DNA from: Psychromarinibacter halotolerans
GTDB taxonomy: Bacteria; Pseudomonadota; Alphaproteobacteria; Rhodobacterales; Rhodobacteraceae
Assembly (NCBI RefSeq): GCF_029168315.1
Contig: NZ_JARGYD010000001.1
Span: 682,001 to 746,000 of the forward strand
DNA: 64,000 nucleotides
Direction of reading: 5' to 3'
The position numbers and the translations under genes are program-made. Numbering within the stretch: the first letter of the stretch is position 1; each line of letters begins with the position of its first letter. The notes under the pieces are model-generated. The model was not told where the DNA came from and searched no databases. It saw only the letters and a program-made list of their open reading frames with translations. Of the stretch, positions 16,364 to 25,624 are shown piece by piece.

Positions 16364-18385
16364 TTAGACGAGGTCTTCGAGGAATTCCGAGACGCGGCCT
16401 GCACCGGAAACCCACAAACGCTCCCTCGCCCGGGTGGTGGCAACATAAAGAAGATGGCGTTCCGTCGCCATGATTTCCTCGATCATCGCCTCATCTCGCG
16501 CTTCGAGAAGGCGATCTTCCTTGGGGATCACATCTTCGTCGCATGCCATGACTGCTACGGCGCGATACTCGGCCCCCTTCGCATCATGCATAATGCGAAT
16601 TTCCGGTCTTTCATCGCCGCCAGTCAGCGATTGGAAGGAATCCCGGGCGGCCTTCGCACGGGGAAGCTCGTCCTCGCTGCGAACCAAGAGCGCAACCTCT
16701 CGCTCTGTGAAACCCTCCTCAGCCAAGCCGGCGAGCCAGCCGGCGAGAGCCTTGATCTCTGCATCAGCATCCGGGAATTCGGCGATTTCCGGTGTCGGGC
16801 CGTCGAATAGCGACACGACGCCAGTGCGCCGGTCCTCGTTGCCGTCTGCCTCAGTCAAGCTGAGGGGCAGCAGCCGGTCGGACTGGCTACGGATCTGTTG
16901 CGACGTTCGATAGTTGACCTTCAGGCTGCGCGATCTTCCACGCACATCTACCCCTGCAGCCTTCCAGGGGAATGGCGCACGAAAGATCCGCTGGCCGATG
17001 TCGCCGGCGAAGAACAGGCCGTTCGGCCGCTCTCCGGCAATGGCAGCCAGAAAATGCAGTTCCGGCACGGAAATGTCTTGTGCCTCGTCCACCACCGCAT
17101 GGGTAAACGGCCGCGGCGCACTTCCACGATAATGCCCCGCGAGAGCGTGAAGCATCTGGGCGCGGGTTCGCTTGCCCTGGCCCTCAAGCGCGGCGCGCGC
17201 ATCGGAGAAGACGTCCCACAGCGCATCCCGGCGTGAGGCCGCCATGCGCGTGAGCCGGCCTAGGCGCGGCAGATCTCGGTATGCATCCCGGTCGACCACC
17301 GCCCAAGCGTCGACGACGAGACGCCATTCGTCCTGCAGGAAGCCAGGGTCCACGCTCACATCTGCCGCCGCGGCGGCGCCAGCCAAGGCCTTGGCGACAT
17401 CATCGGCTGTTGCCTCCTCGACCGGGCCGAAGGCTTCGACGTAGAGATCGTGTGCCAGTTCCCCCAACGCGCGGGTCGTTACACGGTCTCTAACTGCCGT
17501 ATCCGGCAGAAGCATGGGCAGTTTCGCCGAAAGGCCATCGGCGAGCCGCCGATTGAACGTGGTGAGCAGGATGCGCGCCTCGGCATCCTCGCGGGCCAGC
17601 CGGGCCGCCCGGTGTAGGGCAGCGACCGTCTTGCCGGTCCCGGCCGAGCCGATCACTCGGGCTGGGCCGTTGAAGTCCCGATCCACGAATTCTTTCTGTG
17701 CCGGGTGCAGCCAGACGGCCCACTTCTCCCACGGCGCCTCAAGCGCGGCGGCGAGATCGGCCTCGGTGGTCGTGAGGCGAAAACGCCGCACGGCATCAGG
17801 ATGCTCGTAGGGATCCTCGGCGTGGGGCGCAGGCGCGGGCCGTTCGCCCGTTGCTGCTTGCAACAGTGCCTCACCGGCCTCGGCGGGAAGGTGGCCGGCG
17901 ATATCCAGCACTGTATCCTCGGTGGCATCGCGCACCGTTCCCAGCCAATCCTCGGGCACCCCCCAGGACAGCAGAGTGTCGTCGTCCTCGTCCGCGAAGA
18001 GACGAGGTTTCTTCACGGCCTCCTCGACGTAACGCTGGATGATAACGTCTTCGACGGTCTCGCGGATTTCGACGATCTGCGCCGCACCCGTCCTCGGATG
18101 CACGTCGATCCTGCGCCGCTCGGCCCAGCGGTAGGCGTCATCATGGTGGCCGACCCAGGCAAGCAGCGTGGCGCCGTCCTTCTTGTGCAGGACAAGCCGA
18201 ACATCGCGGTTCACCCGCGCAGTCCAGAAATGTGGGTCCTTGGCCCGCTCGACTCGATGCATCTGCAGGCCCGGGTTGTCGGGGTTCATCTGCGCGTCGA
18301 AGGCCGCGGTCTTGGCGGCCTTCTGTTCCTGGCCGGACAGCTTGGTGAGCGCGTCGGAGAAGGTGTCGGCGATGCGGAAGGTCAT
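16364..18385 (-). CDS. RelE/ParE-like domain fused to UvrD/Rep-type helicase
   Basis: 673 residues. Positions 1-95 read as a RelE/ParE-fold toxin-like domain: ALTKLSGQEQKAAKTAAFD, NPDNPGLQMHRVE, FWTARVNRDVRLVLH and WVGHHDDAYRWAERR. After a linker comes an SF1 helicase: Walker A GSAGTGKT (246-253), Walker B VVDEAQD (431-437), NYRTSQQIR (491-499), a DAKGAEYRAVAV block and the arginine-finger motif VATTRARERLW (648-658). The helicase part should bind ssDNA and use ATP; whether the RelE-like part cuts RNA is unknown, and it may simply bind nucleic acid. The start overlaps the stop of the small basic gene by 4 bases, placing it last in the restriction-like operon. Confidence 0.82.
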   Translation of the reverse strand: MTFRIADTFSDALTKLSGQEQKAAKTAAFDAQMNPDNPGLQMHRVERAKDPHFWTARVNRDVRLVLHKKDGATLLAWVGHHDDAYRWAERRRIDVHPRTGAAQIVEIRETVEDVIIQRYVEEAVKKPRLFADEDDDTLLSWGVPEDWLGTVRDATEDTVLDIAGHLPAEAGEALLQAATGERPAPAPHAEDPYEHPDAVRRFRLTTTEADLAAALEAPWEKWAVWLHPAQKEFVDRDFNGPARVIGSAGTGKTVAALHRAARLAREDAEARILLTTFNRRLADGLSAKLPMLLPDTAVRDRVTTRALGELAHDLYVEAFGPVEEATADDVAKALAGAAAAADVSVDPGFLQDEWRLVVDAWAVVDRDAYRDLPRLGRLTRMAASRRDALWDVFSDARAALEGQGKRTRAQMLHALAGHYRGSAPRPFTHAVVDEAQDISVPELHFLAAIAGERPNGLFFAGDIGQRIFRAPFPWKAAGVDVRGRSRSLKVNYRTSQQIRSQSDRLLPLSLTEADGNEDRRTGVVSLFDGPTPEIAEFPDADAEIKALAGWLAGLAEEGFTEREVALLVRSEDELPRAKAARDSFQSLTGGDERPEIRIMHDAKGAEYRAVAVMACDEDVIPKEDRLLEARDEAMIEEIMATERHLLYVATTRARERLWVSGAGRVSEFLEDLV

Positions 18386-18729
18386 GGATCACCGCGTTCC
18401 TTCACGGACTTGACGAAGTTGGCGAATGCTTCACGGCGCTTTTCCTCTTCATTCTGCAACCGGGCACTTTCACGTTCCACCGACTCCCGACGGGATCGGG
18501 AAACCTTCTGCATTACTTTCTTACGATCCTCGGCTGACAATACATGCAAACCCGGCGCGTCATTGCCAAAAGCCGCCTTTTTCTTCTTCCGTTTTGCGCC
18601 AGGTTTCACACCTGACCGACGGTCGTCTATAACGTCTTCGATCCGATCACGTCGTTCTCTCGGAAGGCTCTTCGAGCTCTTTCCGGCGCGGAACACTGTG
18701 GAACCGCCGCGATAGCCTCCACCGCTCAT
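18382..18729 (-). CDS. Small, highly basic hypothetical protein
   Basis: 115 residues with no family I recognise. It is rich in Lys and Arg (PGAKRKKKKAAFG, KKVMQKVSRSRRESVERESARL) and the second half is a predicted continuous, charged helix (EREKR-type heptads) that could form a coiled coil. It may contact DNA, RNA or the acidic partner proteins. It starts three bases after the methyltransferase stop and overlaps the RelE-UvrD start (ATGA), so it is made as part of the operon and is unlikely to be a chance frame. Confidence 0.65.
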   Translation of the reverse strand: MSGGGYRGGSTVFRAGKSSKSLPRERRDRIEDVIDDRRSGVKPGAKRKKKKAAFGNDAPGLHVLSAEDRKKVMQKVSRSRRESVERESARLQNEEEKRREAFANFVKSVKERGDP

Positions 18730-18732
18730 GTC

Positions 18733-21618
18733 CTACACCCCAATCACTTTCATCACTTCGTCCCCGAGGTGGTTGATCACCTTCACCGCGATCCGCCCAG
18801 ATTTCGGCCGCGCGAACGCCCGGGACTCCGTCCGTTTCAGGCTCTCCCAGGCCTCCTCATCGATCTCGGCCTTCAGCGTCGTCTTGAGCTGCTTGTACGG
18901 GATCTCGGCGCCCGGGAAATAGGCGTGGCGGACGAAGAAGCTCTGCTCGTCGTAATCGGTGTCGATGAACCAGCAGGCGATCTCGTCGGGGTCCGAGGAC
19001 GACACCTCGCCCGTGGCGGGGCGGAAGATGTCGACGCCCAGGAGGCGCACGCGCAGCCGGTCGCCATCCTCGACGATTTCGATGTCGGGCTCGCCGAAGA
19101 CCACGAAGAGGTTGCCGCCGCCGGCCTTCAGGTCGCCCGCCATGTGCAGGTCGGCGTTCATGCGGGCTTGCAGGATCGTGATGCGGCCCAGCTTCTGGAA
19201 CTCGGCGGTGTGGGCGTCGAAGTTGAAGGCGCAGGCGATGACCAGGTCGAACCCTGCATCGGCTGCCTCGCGCGCTGCGGCCACAAGGTCGGCGCGCTGG
19301 AGGGTGCCGTATTCTGGGCCAATGAGGATGCCGGCGCGGCGTTCGGTTGCACCCTCCATGTAGCGGCCCTCGGCGGCGAGCCATTCGCCGGGCCAGGCGG
19401 AGAGCGAGGTGAAGTCGATGCGGTCCTCGCGCCCGGCCTGCTGCACCCCGGCCTTGGCGAGGTTTTCCAGGATCGCGGTGCGGTAGTTCTCGGCCTCCTG
19501 CTCCCCTGCGCCGCGGCGGCCAGCGGCGGCGTCGTGCTCGTCAATCAGCTCGCCATGTTCGTTGACCGCCTGGGTGCGGTGGGGCGAGAGGCTTTCGACG
19601 GTGAAGGGGCCGGCGACGCGGACGCGCTTCTTGTCCTCGTAGGGCTTGTCGTAGAGGTATTCGTGATCGGCCTTTGCGGCGATGCTGGCGTCGATCTCCT
19701 TCTGGCGGGCGATGCGGGCCTCCCAGAACGCGTGCAACGCCGTCTTGGCCGCGTCGGGCCAATCGTCCGGCGCCTCGCGCGGGATCTCCCATTCCATGAA
19801 GCCGTTCGCCGGGGCCATCTCTCCGCTGGGCAGTTCGACCTCTCCGCTGGCGGTGAAGTCGATCTTCTTGCCCTTGCGGCCGCCGGTCTCGACCTCGAAG
19901 GGTGTCGCATGGCCCTGCAGGGCGGCGTTGAGCGCGGCGCGGGCCTCTTCGACGGCGGGCTGCATCTGGTCCCAGATCGTGTCGATCTCGGTGTTGTTGG
20001 CGATGCTTTTCAGCGTGATGTGCGGCACGCGCTGGTAGACGAAGCCGTGGCGGATGTCGTTGTAGGTATCTGCGGTCGAGGGGGCAGAGCGGGTGACCTC
20101 GGCCTCCTTCTTCTGCCCGGCGTCGGAATCCTTGAGCAGATACCAGGGGTATCTCGCGCCCATGATCCGCGCGCGGGCGAGCGCGAGGGCCACGCGGGAG
20201 GTGTCGATGGTGATCCAGCGCCGCCCCCATTGCTCGGCTACGGTGGCCGTGGTGCCCGAGCCGCAGGTGGGATCGAGCACGAGGTCACCGGGGTCGGAGG
20301 TCATCAGTAGGCACTTCTCAACGATCTTGGTGTTCGTTTGAACGACATACATCTTGGATGCCGCATCGAAGCCCCATTTCGTGTCCCCCCAATTGTTGGT
20401 AATTGGCTTCACAGGATAATTTTCTGCAAAAAGATAGTATGCAATGCTATTGCGTCTTGCGATCAAAAGCCCTGACTTTTTTACTGTGTCCAGGCCGCGT
20501 GTTGTCACTTTCCAATGATTGCCTTTTCCGGGATGAAACACCCGGCCTTCGTGATAGTAATCTACGGTGCCGGATTCCGACGCTCCGGAAGACGTTAGAG
20601 GGCCGTACCGCCAGCGCTTTCCACCTTCCGGAATGGGTTTCTGACCGCTGTATTCCTCTGGTTCAAGGTTTCGGGTAGTGCCATCCGGCATGAAGAGCCA
20701 TTTGTATTCCTTGGCACTATCATCACCAGCACCTTTCATTTCGTAGAGTTGCCGGTATTTGAGCTTGTCAGCATTTTTGGCATACCAAACGATGTGGTCA
20801 CCCACCCGAGTCAACGCTTTGCTCGGGAAACCACTCGTGGTCACGTAGTTAATCATGACCACAAAATTGTCTTCCCCGAACACCTCATCCATCAGCGCCC
20901 GCACCCGGTGGACGTTCTCGTCTCCGATCTGGACGAAGCAGGACCCGCTCTCGGTCAGCAGCTCCCGCGCCACCACCAGACGGTCGCGCAGGTATTGCAG
21001 GTAGGAATGGATGCCGTCGCGCCAGGTGTCGCGAAAGGCCTTCACCTGCTCGGGCTCGCGGGTCAGATGCTCCAGCTTGCCGTCCTTCACATCGCGCGAG
21101 GTGGTGGACCACTGGAAGTTGGAGTTGAACTTGATGCCATAGGGCGGGTCGATATAGATCGCCTGCACCTGCCCCTTGAGCCCCTCGCGCTCGGCCAGCG
21201 ACGCCATGACCTGCAGCCCGTCGCCCAGGATCATCCGGTTCGACCACTTGCGGTGATGGCGGTAGAACTCGATCTCCGCCTCGCGGTCGTCATCGGTGAT
21301 GCCGAAATGGTCGAAGAGGTCCGAGCCACCGCCCTGCCCGTTGCGCTGGCCCCCTGCCCGCAGATCCTCGATGATCGCCTTGGGGTGGACCTGTTCCTGC
21401 AGGTAGATCGGTGGCGCGTCGACGGTGATCTCGGTCTGGTCGATGTCCTTGCCACGCCAGATCAGCTGCGGGTCGAGATCCGGGTTGCGCTGTTCGTAGG
21501 CGACCTTGATGGGCCGGGCATCGTCCGGGTTCATCATGGGCGCGAGTTCCGGCGTGGGGATGTTCACGCGCTGGTCGTCGTGGGTGATTGGGTCGATCTG
21601 GGTCTTCTTGTCGGTCAT
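18733..21618 (-). CDS. DNA methyltransferase (Mod) of a Type III-like restriction system
   Basis: 961 residues. Catalytic motif IV DPPYG (157-161) precedes the SAM-binding motif DPTCGSGTT (449-457), the beta-class order of Type III Mod and other N6-adenine/N4-cytosine methyltransferases. The stretch between (about 250-426) is the target recognition domain and is encoded by visibly AT-richer DNA. A long C-terminal extension (about 500-961) including FDLVIACAFNFDAH and FFVRHAYFPGAEIP is not part of the methyltransferase fold and may contact the restriction subunit. It overlaps the DUF4268 stop by 4 bases. In this family Mod both protects host DNA and supplies specificity to the nuclease. Confidence 0.9.
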   Translation of the reverse strand: MTDKKTQIDPITHDDQRVNIPTPELAPMMNPDDARPIKVAYEQRNPDLDPQLIWRGKDIDQTEITVDAPPIYLQEQVHPKAIIEDLRAGGQRNGQGGGSDLFDHFGITDDDREAEIEFYRHHRKWSNRMILGDGLQVMASLAEREGLKGQVQAIYIDPPYGIKFNSNFQWSTTSRDVKDGKLEHLTREPEQVKAFRDTWRDGIHSYLQYLRDRLVVARELLTESGSCFVQIGDENVHRVRALMDEVFGEDNFVVMINYVTTSGFPSKALTRVGDHIVWYAKNADKLKYRQLYEMKGAGDDSAKEYKWLFMPDGTTRNLEPEEYSGQKPIPEGGKRWRYGPLTSSGASESGTVDYYHEGRVFHPGKGNHWKVTTRGLDTVKKSGLLIARRNSIAYYLFAENYPVKPITNNWGDTKWGFDAASKMYVVQTNTKIVEKCLLMTSDPGDLVLDPTCGSGTTATVAEQWGRRWITIDTSRVALALARARIMGARYPWYLLKDSDAGQKKEAEVTRSAPSTADTYNDIRHGFVYQRVPHITLKSIANNTEIDTIWDQMQPAVEEARAALNAALQGHATPFEVETGGRKGKKIDFTASGEVELPSGEMAPANGFMEWEIPREAPDDWPDAAKTALHAFWEARIARQKEIDASIAAKADHEYLYDKPYEDKKRVRVAGPFTVESLSPHRTQAVNEHGELIDEHDAAAGRRGAGEQEAENYRTAILENLAKAGVQQAGREDRIDFTSLSAWPGEWLAAEGRYMEGATERRAGILIGPEYGTLQRADLVAAAREAADAGFDLVIACAFNFDAHTAEFQKLGRITILQARMNADLHMAGDLKAGGGNLFVVFGEPDIEIVEDGDRLRVRLLGVDIFRPATGEVSSSDPDEIACWFIDTDYDEQSFFVRHAYFPGAEIPYKQLKTTLKAEIDEEAWESLKRTESRAFARPKSGRIAVKVINHLGDEVMKVIGV

Positions 21619-22541
21619 TGCTCTGCCTCGAGGGCTTCCGAGATCGCCGCGACGTAGAGCTTTCGACGCTCTTCCATCCAGTCGATGATCTCGGGCCAGT
21701 TGTTTTCGTCTTGATAGGATTTCGGGAAGCGTTCTCCGAACAGGTGCCCGTTGGGCTCTGGCTTATAGCTTTCGAAGCCGAGTTTCCGCGCCAGGATGTC
21801 GGCGTAGGACTCAAGCCGATCCGCCGCCGCGTGCTTTCGATCGCCCCAGCCGCCGCGGACGTAGATGCCGGCAGTCCTTTCGCCGATCCAAACCGATATC
21901 AGAACGTCGCCATCTGCCAGTCGAGTATATCCGTTCCAGCCGCGTTGGACCTTGATACCTTCGGCTTCGGCCTCGGGGTGGCGTTCGAGATATCGGGTCC
22001 AGAACGCGGTTCTCACGTCGCTGAACGCATCCTTTCCCGTCTCTGCATCCTTCCGGGTCTGGGTCAGCGACCTCTCCCATGCAGATGGCTTCTCGATCAC
22101 CTCGAAGATCGGCGCGTAGGGGCTGTCGCCGATACGGACGACACGAGCCTTGATCGCGAAGAATGAGAAGCCGTCCGAGGTATGTTCGTTCAGCCAGCGA
22201 ATTGCAGACAGGTGCGGTTCGCGGAACGCGGGCGCGATCCAGATGACGGTCTGCGCCTCCAGGCCCGCGAGGTAAGTCATGATCTGGCCCAGATGAGTAT
22301 GGTCGGTCTGCTCCAGCTGGTTCTCGATCAGGACGACGTTGCCGTCGAGGTCGCGTGCCAGGATGTCGGCCGAGAAGGTCTCGACAGCGACCTCGGTGCC
22401 GGCCAGATCGAGTTGGACGCCGATGGCCTCGGAGAGGTGTTCGATATTCTCGGCTAGCCACGGGGTGAACTGGAGAGCCTCGTGCTTCCAGGCTTCGCGC
22501 AGAGGCAGGTCTTCGAGGCGGCCGAACTTGATATCCGTCAT
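21615..22541 (-). CDS. DUF4268-domain protein in restriction operon
   Basis: 308 residues. The N-terminal half resembles PD-(D/E)XK-type nuclease folds seen in DUF4268/DUF91-like proteins: LSEAIGVQLDLAGTEVAVETFSADILARDLDGNVVLIENQLEQTDHTHLGQIMTY contains D, E and N-Q positions in the expected order, though the catalytic Lys is replaced by Gln (IENQ), and such ENQ variants are common in this family. The C-terminal half (AFWTRYLERHPEAE...WNGYTRLADGDVLISVWIG...GERFPKSYQDENNW) is the DUF4268 portion. It overlaps both res and mod by 4 bases, so it is an integral subunit or accessory of the system. The role is not established. Confidence 0.7.
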   Translation of the reverse strand: MTDIKFGRLEDLPLREAWKHEALQFTPWLAENIEHLSEAIGVQLDLAGTEVAVETFSADILARDLDGNVVLIENQLEQTDHTHLGQIMTYLAGLEAQTVIWIAPAFREPHLSAIRWLNEHTSDGFSFFAIKARVVRIGDSPYAPIFEVIEKPSAWERSLTQTRKDAETGKDAFSDVRTAFWTRYLERHPEAEAEGIKVQRGWNGYTRLADGDVLISVWIGERTAGIYVRGGWGDRKHAAADRLESYADILARKLGFESYKPEPNGHLFGERFPKSYQDENNWPEIIDWMEERRKLYVAAISEALEAEQ

Positions 22542-25500
22542 GCAGGCACCCCGACGGTCTCTCCGATCAGCCGGTCGAGATCCTCGGCGTAGCGGTAGGG
22601 GTCGAGAAGCTCTGCATAGGCCCAGCGACCGTATCGGCCGAGCGTGTTGACGCCGGGCACCCACTGGTGTCGCGTCGTCTCGGCCTTCAGCCGGTCCTTG
22701 GCATCGCGGAAGCCCTTGGCCTCGATGATCAGGGTGGTGGGTTCGAGTGTGTCCAGCGCGACCAGGAAATCGGGGCGGTAGTGTTTGGGCTCGCCCTCCA
22801 CGAGGTAGGGAATTTCGAAACCAAGGTTATGGTTCTTGCCGTAGGCCCGGGTCATCGGGTGGTCCTCGATGACCTTTGCGAGCTTCGCCTCCCAGTCGCT
22901 GTCGGTGACAATCCAGTTGATGTGCGACCGGTCAGGTCGTGGCCAGAACCGCGTGGCCTTGGAGGTGTTGAAGGAGACGTCCATGGTCGACCCGATGGGG
23001 CTATAGGGCTCCAGAACGGCGCGAATGACGGCATCGCCCTCGCGACCGACCGTGAGGGCGTGAAGGATCGTATCGCAGACCTCGTCGGCGATCTGCTTGT
23101 AGGTCAGTTGCGCCTTCTGGGTGCCGCCGGAGAGGATCAGGCGGTCACTGTCGAGCCACTGACGCACGATGCGTTTGGCGCGCGGGAAAAGGTGGGTCTT
23201 CGGTGCCTCGCCTGCGTCGCGGAGCTTGTGCATGACCAGGTGCGAGGCGATCTTAGTCGCGATCTCGGATGGTCGCATCTGGCCGAGATGCGCGAGCGTA
23301 ATGTGGGCTGGTTCCCCGACGATGCCCTGCATGGTGACCTCGGTCGCTCCGGCCTTGGCCGGGGTCAACTCGTAGGGTTCGACCTTGGAGAAATCGACGG
23401 CAAGCGTGTCGTTGGGCAGGTCTGTCCGGTAGCCCTCGACCCGTGGGAAAACAATCTCGAGGTGGTCGCGCTCGGGCGAGACAGCACGGACCTGCACGAC
23501 CTCGCGCGGCGGTGTGGGCGGTGCGACGCGAGGTCCGTCAGAAAAGTTGAGCCCATCAATGCCCATGATGTCGGCGTATTCGGTGGTGAAGAGCCCCTCT
23601 TCGTTCACATCGTATGATAGGCGGCGCAGGGCGCGACCGACGACCTGTTCGCAGATAAGCCGCGTGCCGAAAGCTCGCAGGCCCAGAATGTGGGTGACGT
23701 TGTTGGCGTCCCAGCCTTCGGTCAACATGGAGACGGACACAACGCAGCGCACCTGTTCGCCGAGCTTCCCTTTCTTGCCGACTGTGTTCATCACCTCGCG
23801 CAGGATTTCGGACTCGTCGATCTGGTCCGTGCCTTCGCCGCGCGCGGCCTTTTCGCGGCGAAAGGCCTCAATCTCGGCGGCATGGGCCTCGCGGAAGCCC
23901 TTGTCGACCTCGCCGCCGGATTCGATGGCGGAGCTATCGATCAGGATCGTGCGCGGCCGGTCGAGGCGCTCGCCGCCGTCGGCGTAGTTACGAAAGAGCG
24001 AACAGCGACCCTGAACGGTGTCGATGACTCCGTTCTCGTCCTCACGTTCGAACCCCGCAATGTAGTCACGGACGAGTTCTGAATTTGTGGTGTTGTTGCA
24101 GACCACGATGAAAACCGGAGGAATGCCGACCTCCGCTTTTTCCCATTCTCGGTAGGTCTTCTCGTAGTGGCCGTAGAGCGCGTCGATGGCCGTTTGTAGT
24201 TCCAGAGGCAGCTTCAGAGGGTCAGGCTTCTTTTCGCCGCGCGCCTTCTTGGGCATCTTTTTCCCGATGGCCCTCCAGAGGTTGCGATAGAGCGGTTCTG
24301 GCTGACCTGCGACGTTGTCAGCGACCGGGACTCGAGGCAGCTTCACGATCCCGCATTCGATGGCGTCCATGAGAGAGAAGTCGCTGGCCACCCAGGGGAA
24401 GAGCGTGCCCTCCACCCAACCGGAACCTGACAGGAAAAAGGGTGTCGCGGACAGATCATAGACAGTCCGTATGCCCAGATGGCGCTTGGCCGCCTCGAGG
24501 CCCGAGATCCAGAGCCTCGCCGCTTCGCTGTTTTCTTCAGCCTCTTTCTTCGCATCTCCGGTCAACTTCTCCTGGTCCGCGTCAGGACGTTCTCGATAAC
24601 AGTGATGCGCCTCATCATTGATCACTGTAATCGGGCCGGAGGACATGAGTTCGGGCATCACTCGGGCGAGCATCTGACCTTCGGTTTCGAGCGTCTGCGG
24701 ACCGTTGCCATGGCCGGAAAGCGCGGCCCGTGTTCCCTTGGCAAGGGTCACCTTCTCGCGGAGCTTGAAGGCATGATAATTCGTGATGACGATCTTCGCA
24801 GTCTGCATGTCCGTCATCAGATCGGACGGAACCAGATTAAGGCGACTATAGTAATTATCCGGCTCCGAAGGCTTGAGAACACGCAGGCGATCACGGATCG
24901 TTATTCCCGGCGCGACAATCAGGAAGCCCTTCCCGAAGCTCTTGGATGACGGTGAGCGCGCGGCATTGAGAACCTGCCAAGCCATCAGCATGGCCATGAC
25001 CGTGGTTTTGCCTGCCCCGGTTGCGAGTTTGAGCGCGATACGGAACAGGTCCGGATTGGCCGCCGCATTCGACGCTTTCAGCCATTCGAGGAAACGCTTA
25101 CCGCGCTTGCCGTCCTTCGGGGCCACCTCGGATAGCCAGATCGCGACCTCTACTGCTTCAAGCTGACAGAAAAAGGGCCGGATCGGTACAGTTTCATCTA
25201 CCTGAATCGACCGCCAATGCTGCAAGAGCCTCTGGGTGACGGGAGAAACGCGCCATTGCGCCGGGTTGGGCAGGTTGCGCCAAGTGTCGACGGCATCCCG
25301 CAATTCGTTGATGTAGGGTGTCGGGTTGTAATCAACGTCCCCCGTCGAAAGATCATCGAAAGTCAGGCTCGTCTGTTTGCCAGCCTTCGCCTTCGCTCCT
25401 GGCATGGCCGAGATCAGATCTGACTTTCTTCGCCGCTCGATGATGCGGTCGGTCGGACGACCATCCTTGTCCAATTCCCAATTCCGCTCCGGAACTCGGT

Positions 25501-25543
25501 AGGGCGAATTCAGAATTGGGGCGTCGAAAAAGCTCTGCGACAT
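22538..25543 (-). CDS. Restriction subunit (Res) with DEAD/DEAH helicase and C-terminal nuclease
   Basis: 1001 residues. N-terminus FFDAPILNSPYRVPERNWELDKDGRPT is conserved in a family of large Type III-like restriction proteins. SF2 motor motifs: Walker A ATGAGKTT (174-181), DEAH (310-313), DLSATPF (about 363-369) and motif VI QVVGRALRR. A C-terminal PD-(D/E)XK nuclease follows: PDFLVALD...IIEAKGF with PD at 924 and EAK at 941. The ATG was chosen because AGGAG lies 8 bases upstream; a TTG one codon earlier is also open. It is first gene of the leftward operon, with its promoter presumably in the 80-base gap before the YhaN remnant. Confidence 0.88.
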   Translation of the reverse strand: MSQSFFDAPILNSPYRVPERNWELDKDGRPTDRIIERRRKSDLISAMPGAKAKAGKQTSLTFDDLSTGDVDYNPTPYINELRDAVDTWRNLPNPAQWRVSPVTQRLLQHWRSIQVDETVPIRPFFCQLEAVEVAIWLSEVAPKDGKRGKRFLEWLKASNAAANPDLFRIALKLATGAGKTTVMAMLMAWQVLNAARSPSSKSFGKGFLIVAPGITIRDRLRVLKPSEPDNYYSRLNLVPSDLMTDMQTAKIVITNYHAFKLREKVTLAKGTRAALSGHGNGPQTLETEGQMLARVMPELMSSGPITVINDEAHHCYRERPDADQEKLTGDAKKEAEENSEAARLWISGLEAAKRHLGIRTVYDLSATPFFLSGSGWVEGTLFPWVASDFSLMDAIECGIVKLPRVPVADNVAGQPEPLYRNLWRAIGKKMPKKARGEKKPDPLKLPLELQTAIDALYGHYEKTYREWEKAEVGIPPVFIVVCNNTTNSELVRDYIAGFEREDENGVIDTVQGRCSLFRNYADGGERLDRPRTILIDSSAIESGGEVDKGFREAHAAEIEAFRREKAARGEGTDQIDESEILREVMNTVGKKGKLGEQVRCVVSVSMLTEGWDANNVTHILGLRAFGTRLICEQVVGRALRRLSYDVNEEGLFTTEYADIMGIDGLNFSDGPRVAPPTPPREVVQVRAVSPERDHLEIVFPRVEGYRTDLPNDTLAVDFSKVEPYELTPAKAGATEVTMQGIVGEPAHITLAHLGQMRPSEIATKIASHLVMHKLRDAGEAPKTHLFPRAKRIVRQWLDSDRLILSGGTQKAQLTYKQIADEVCDTILHALTVGREGDAVIRAVLEPYSPIGSTMDVSFNTSKATRFWPRPDRSHINWIVTDSDWEAKLAKVIEDHPMTRAYGKNHNLGFEIPYLVEGEPKHYRPDFLVALDTLEPTTLIIEAKGFRDAKDRLKAETTRHQWVPGVNTLGRYGRWAYAELLDPYRYAEDLDRLIGETVGVPA

Positions 25544-25624
25544 CAATGGACTCCTATTCTGAATTGCACTCTATCAGCGTAATCAGGAGGGGGAAGGAAA
25601 ACGTCTGTTTCATCAGCAACCAAC

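Noticed and set aside
18769..20310. A 513-codon rightward frame opposite the methyltransferase gene
   Set aside because: It is the antisense shadow of mod: high-GC third-position bias creates it, and it is rich in Gly, Ala, Val and Asp without any domain.
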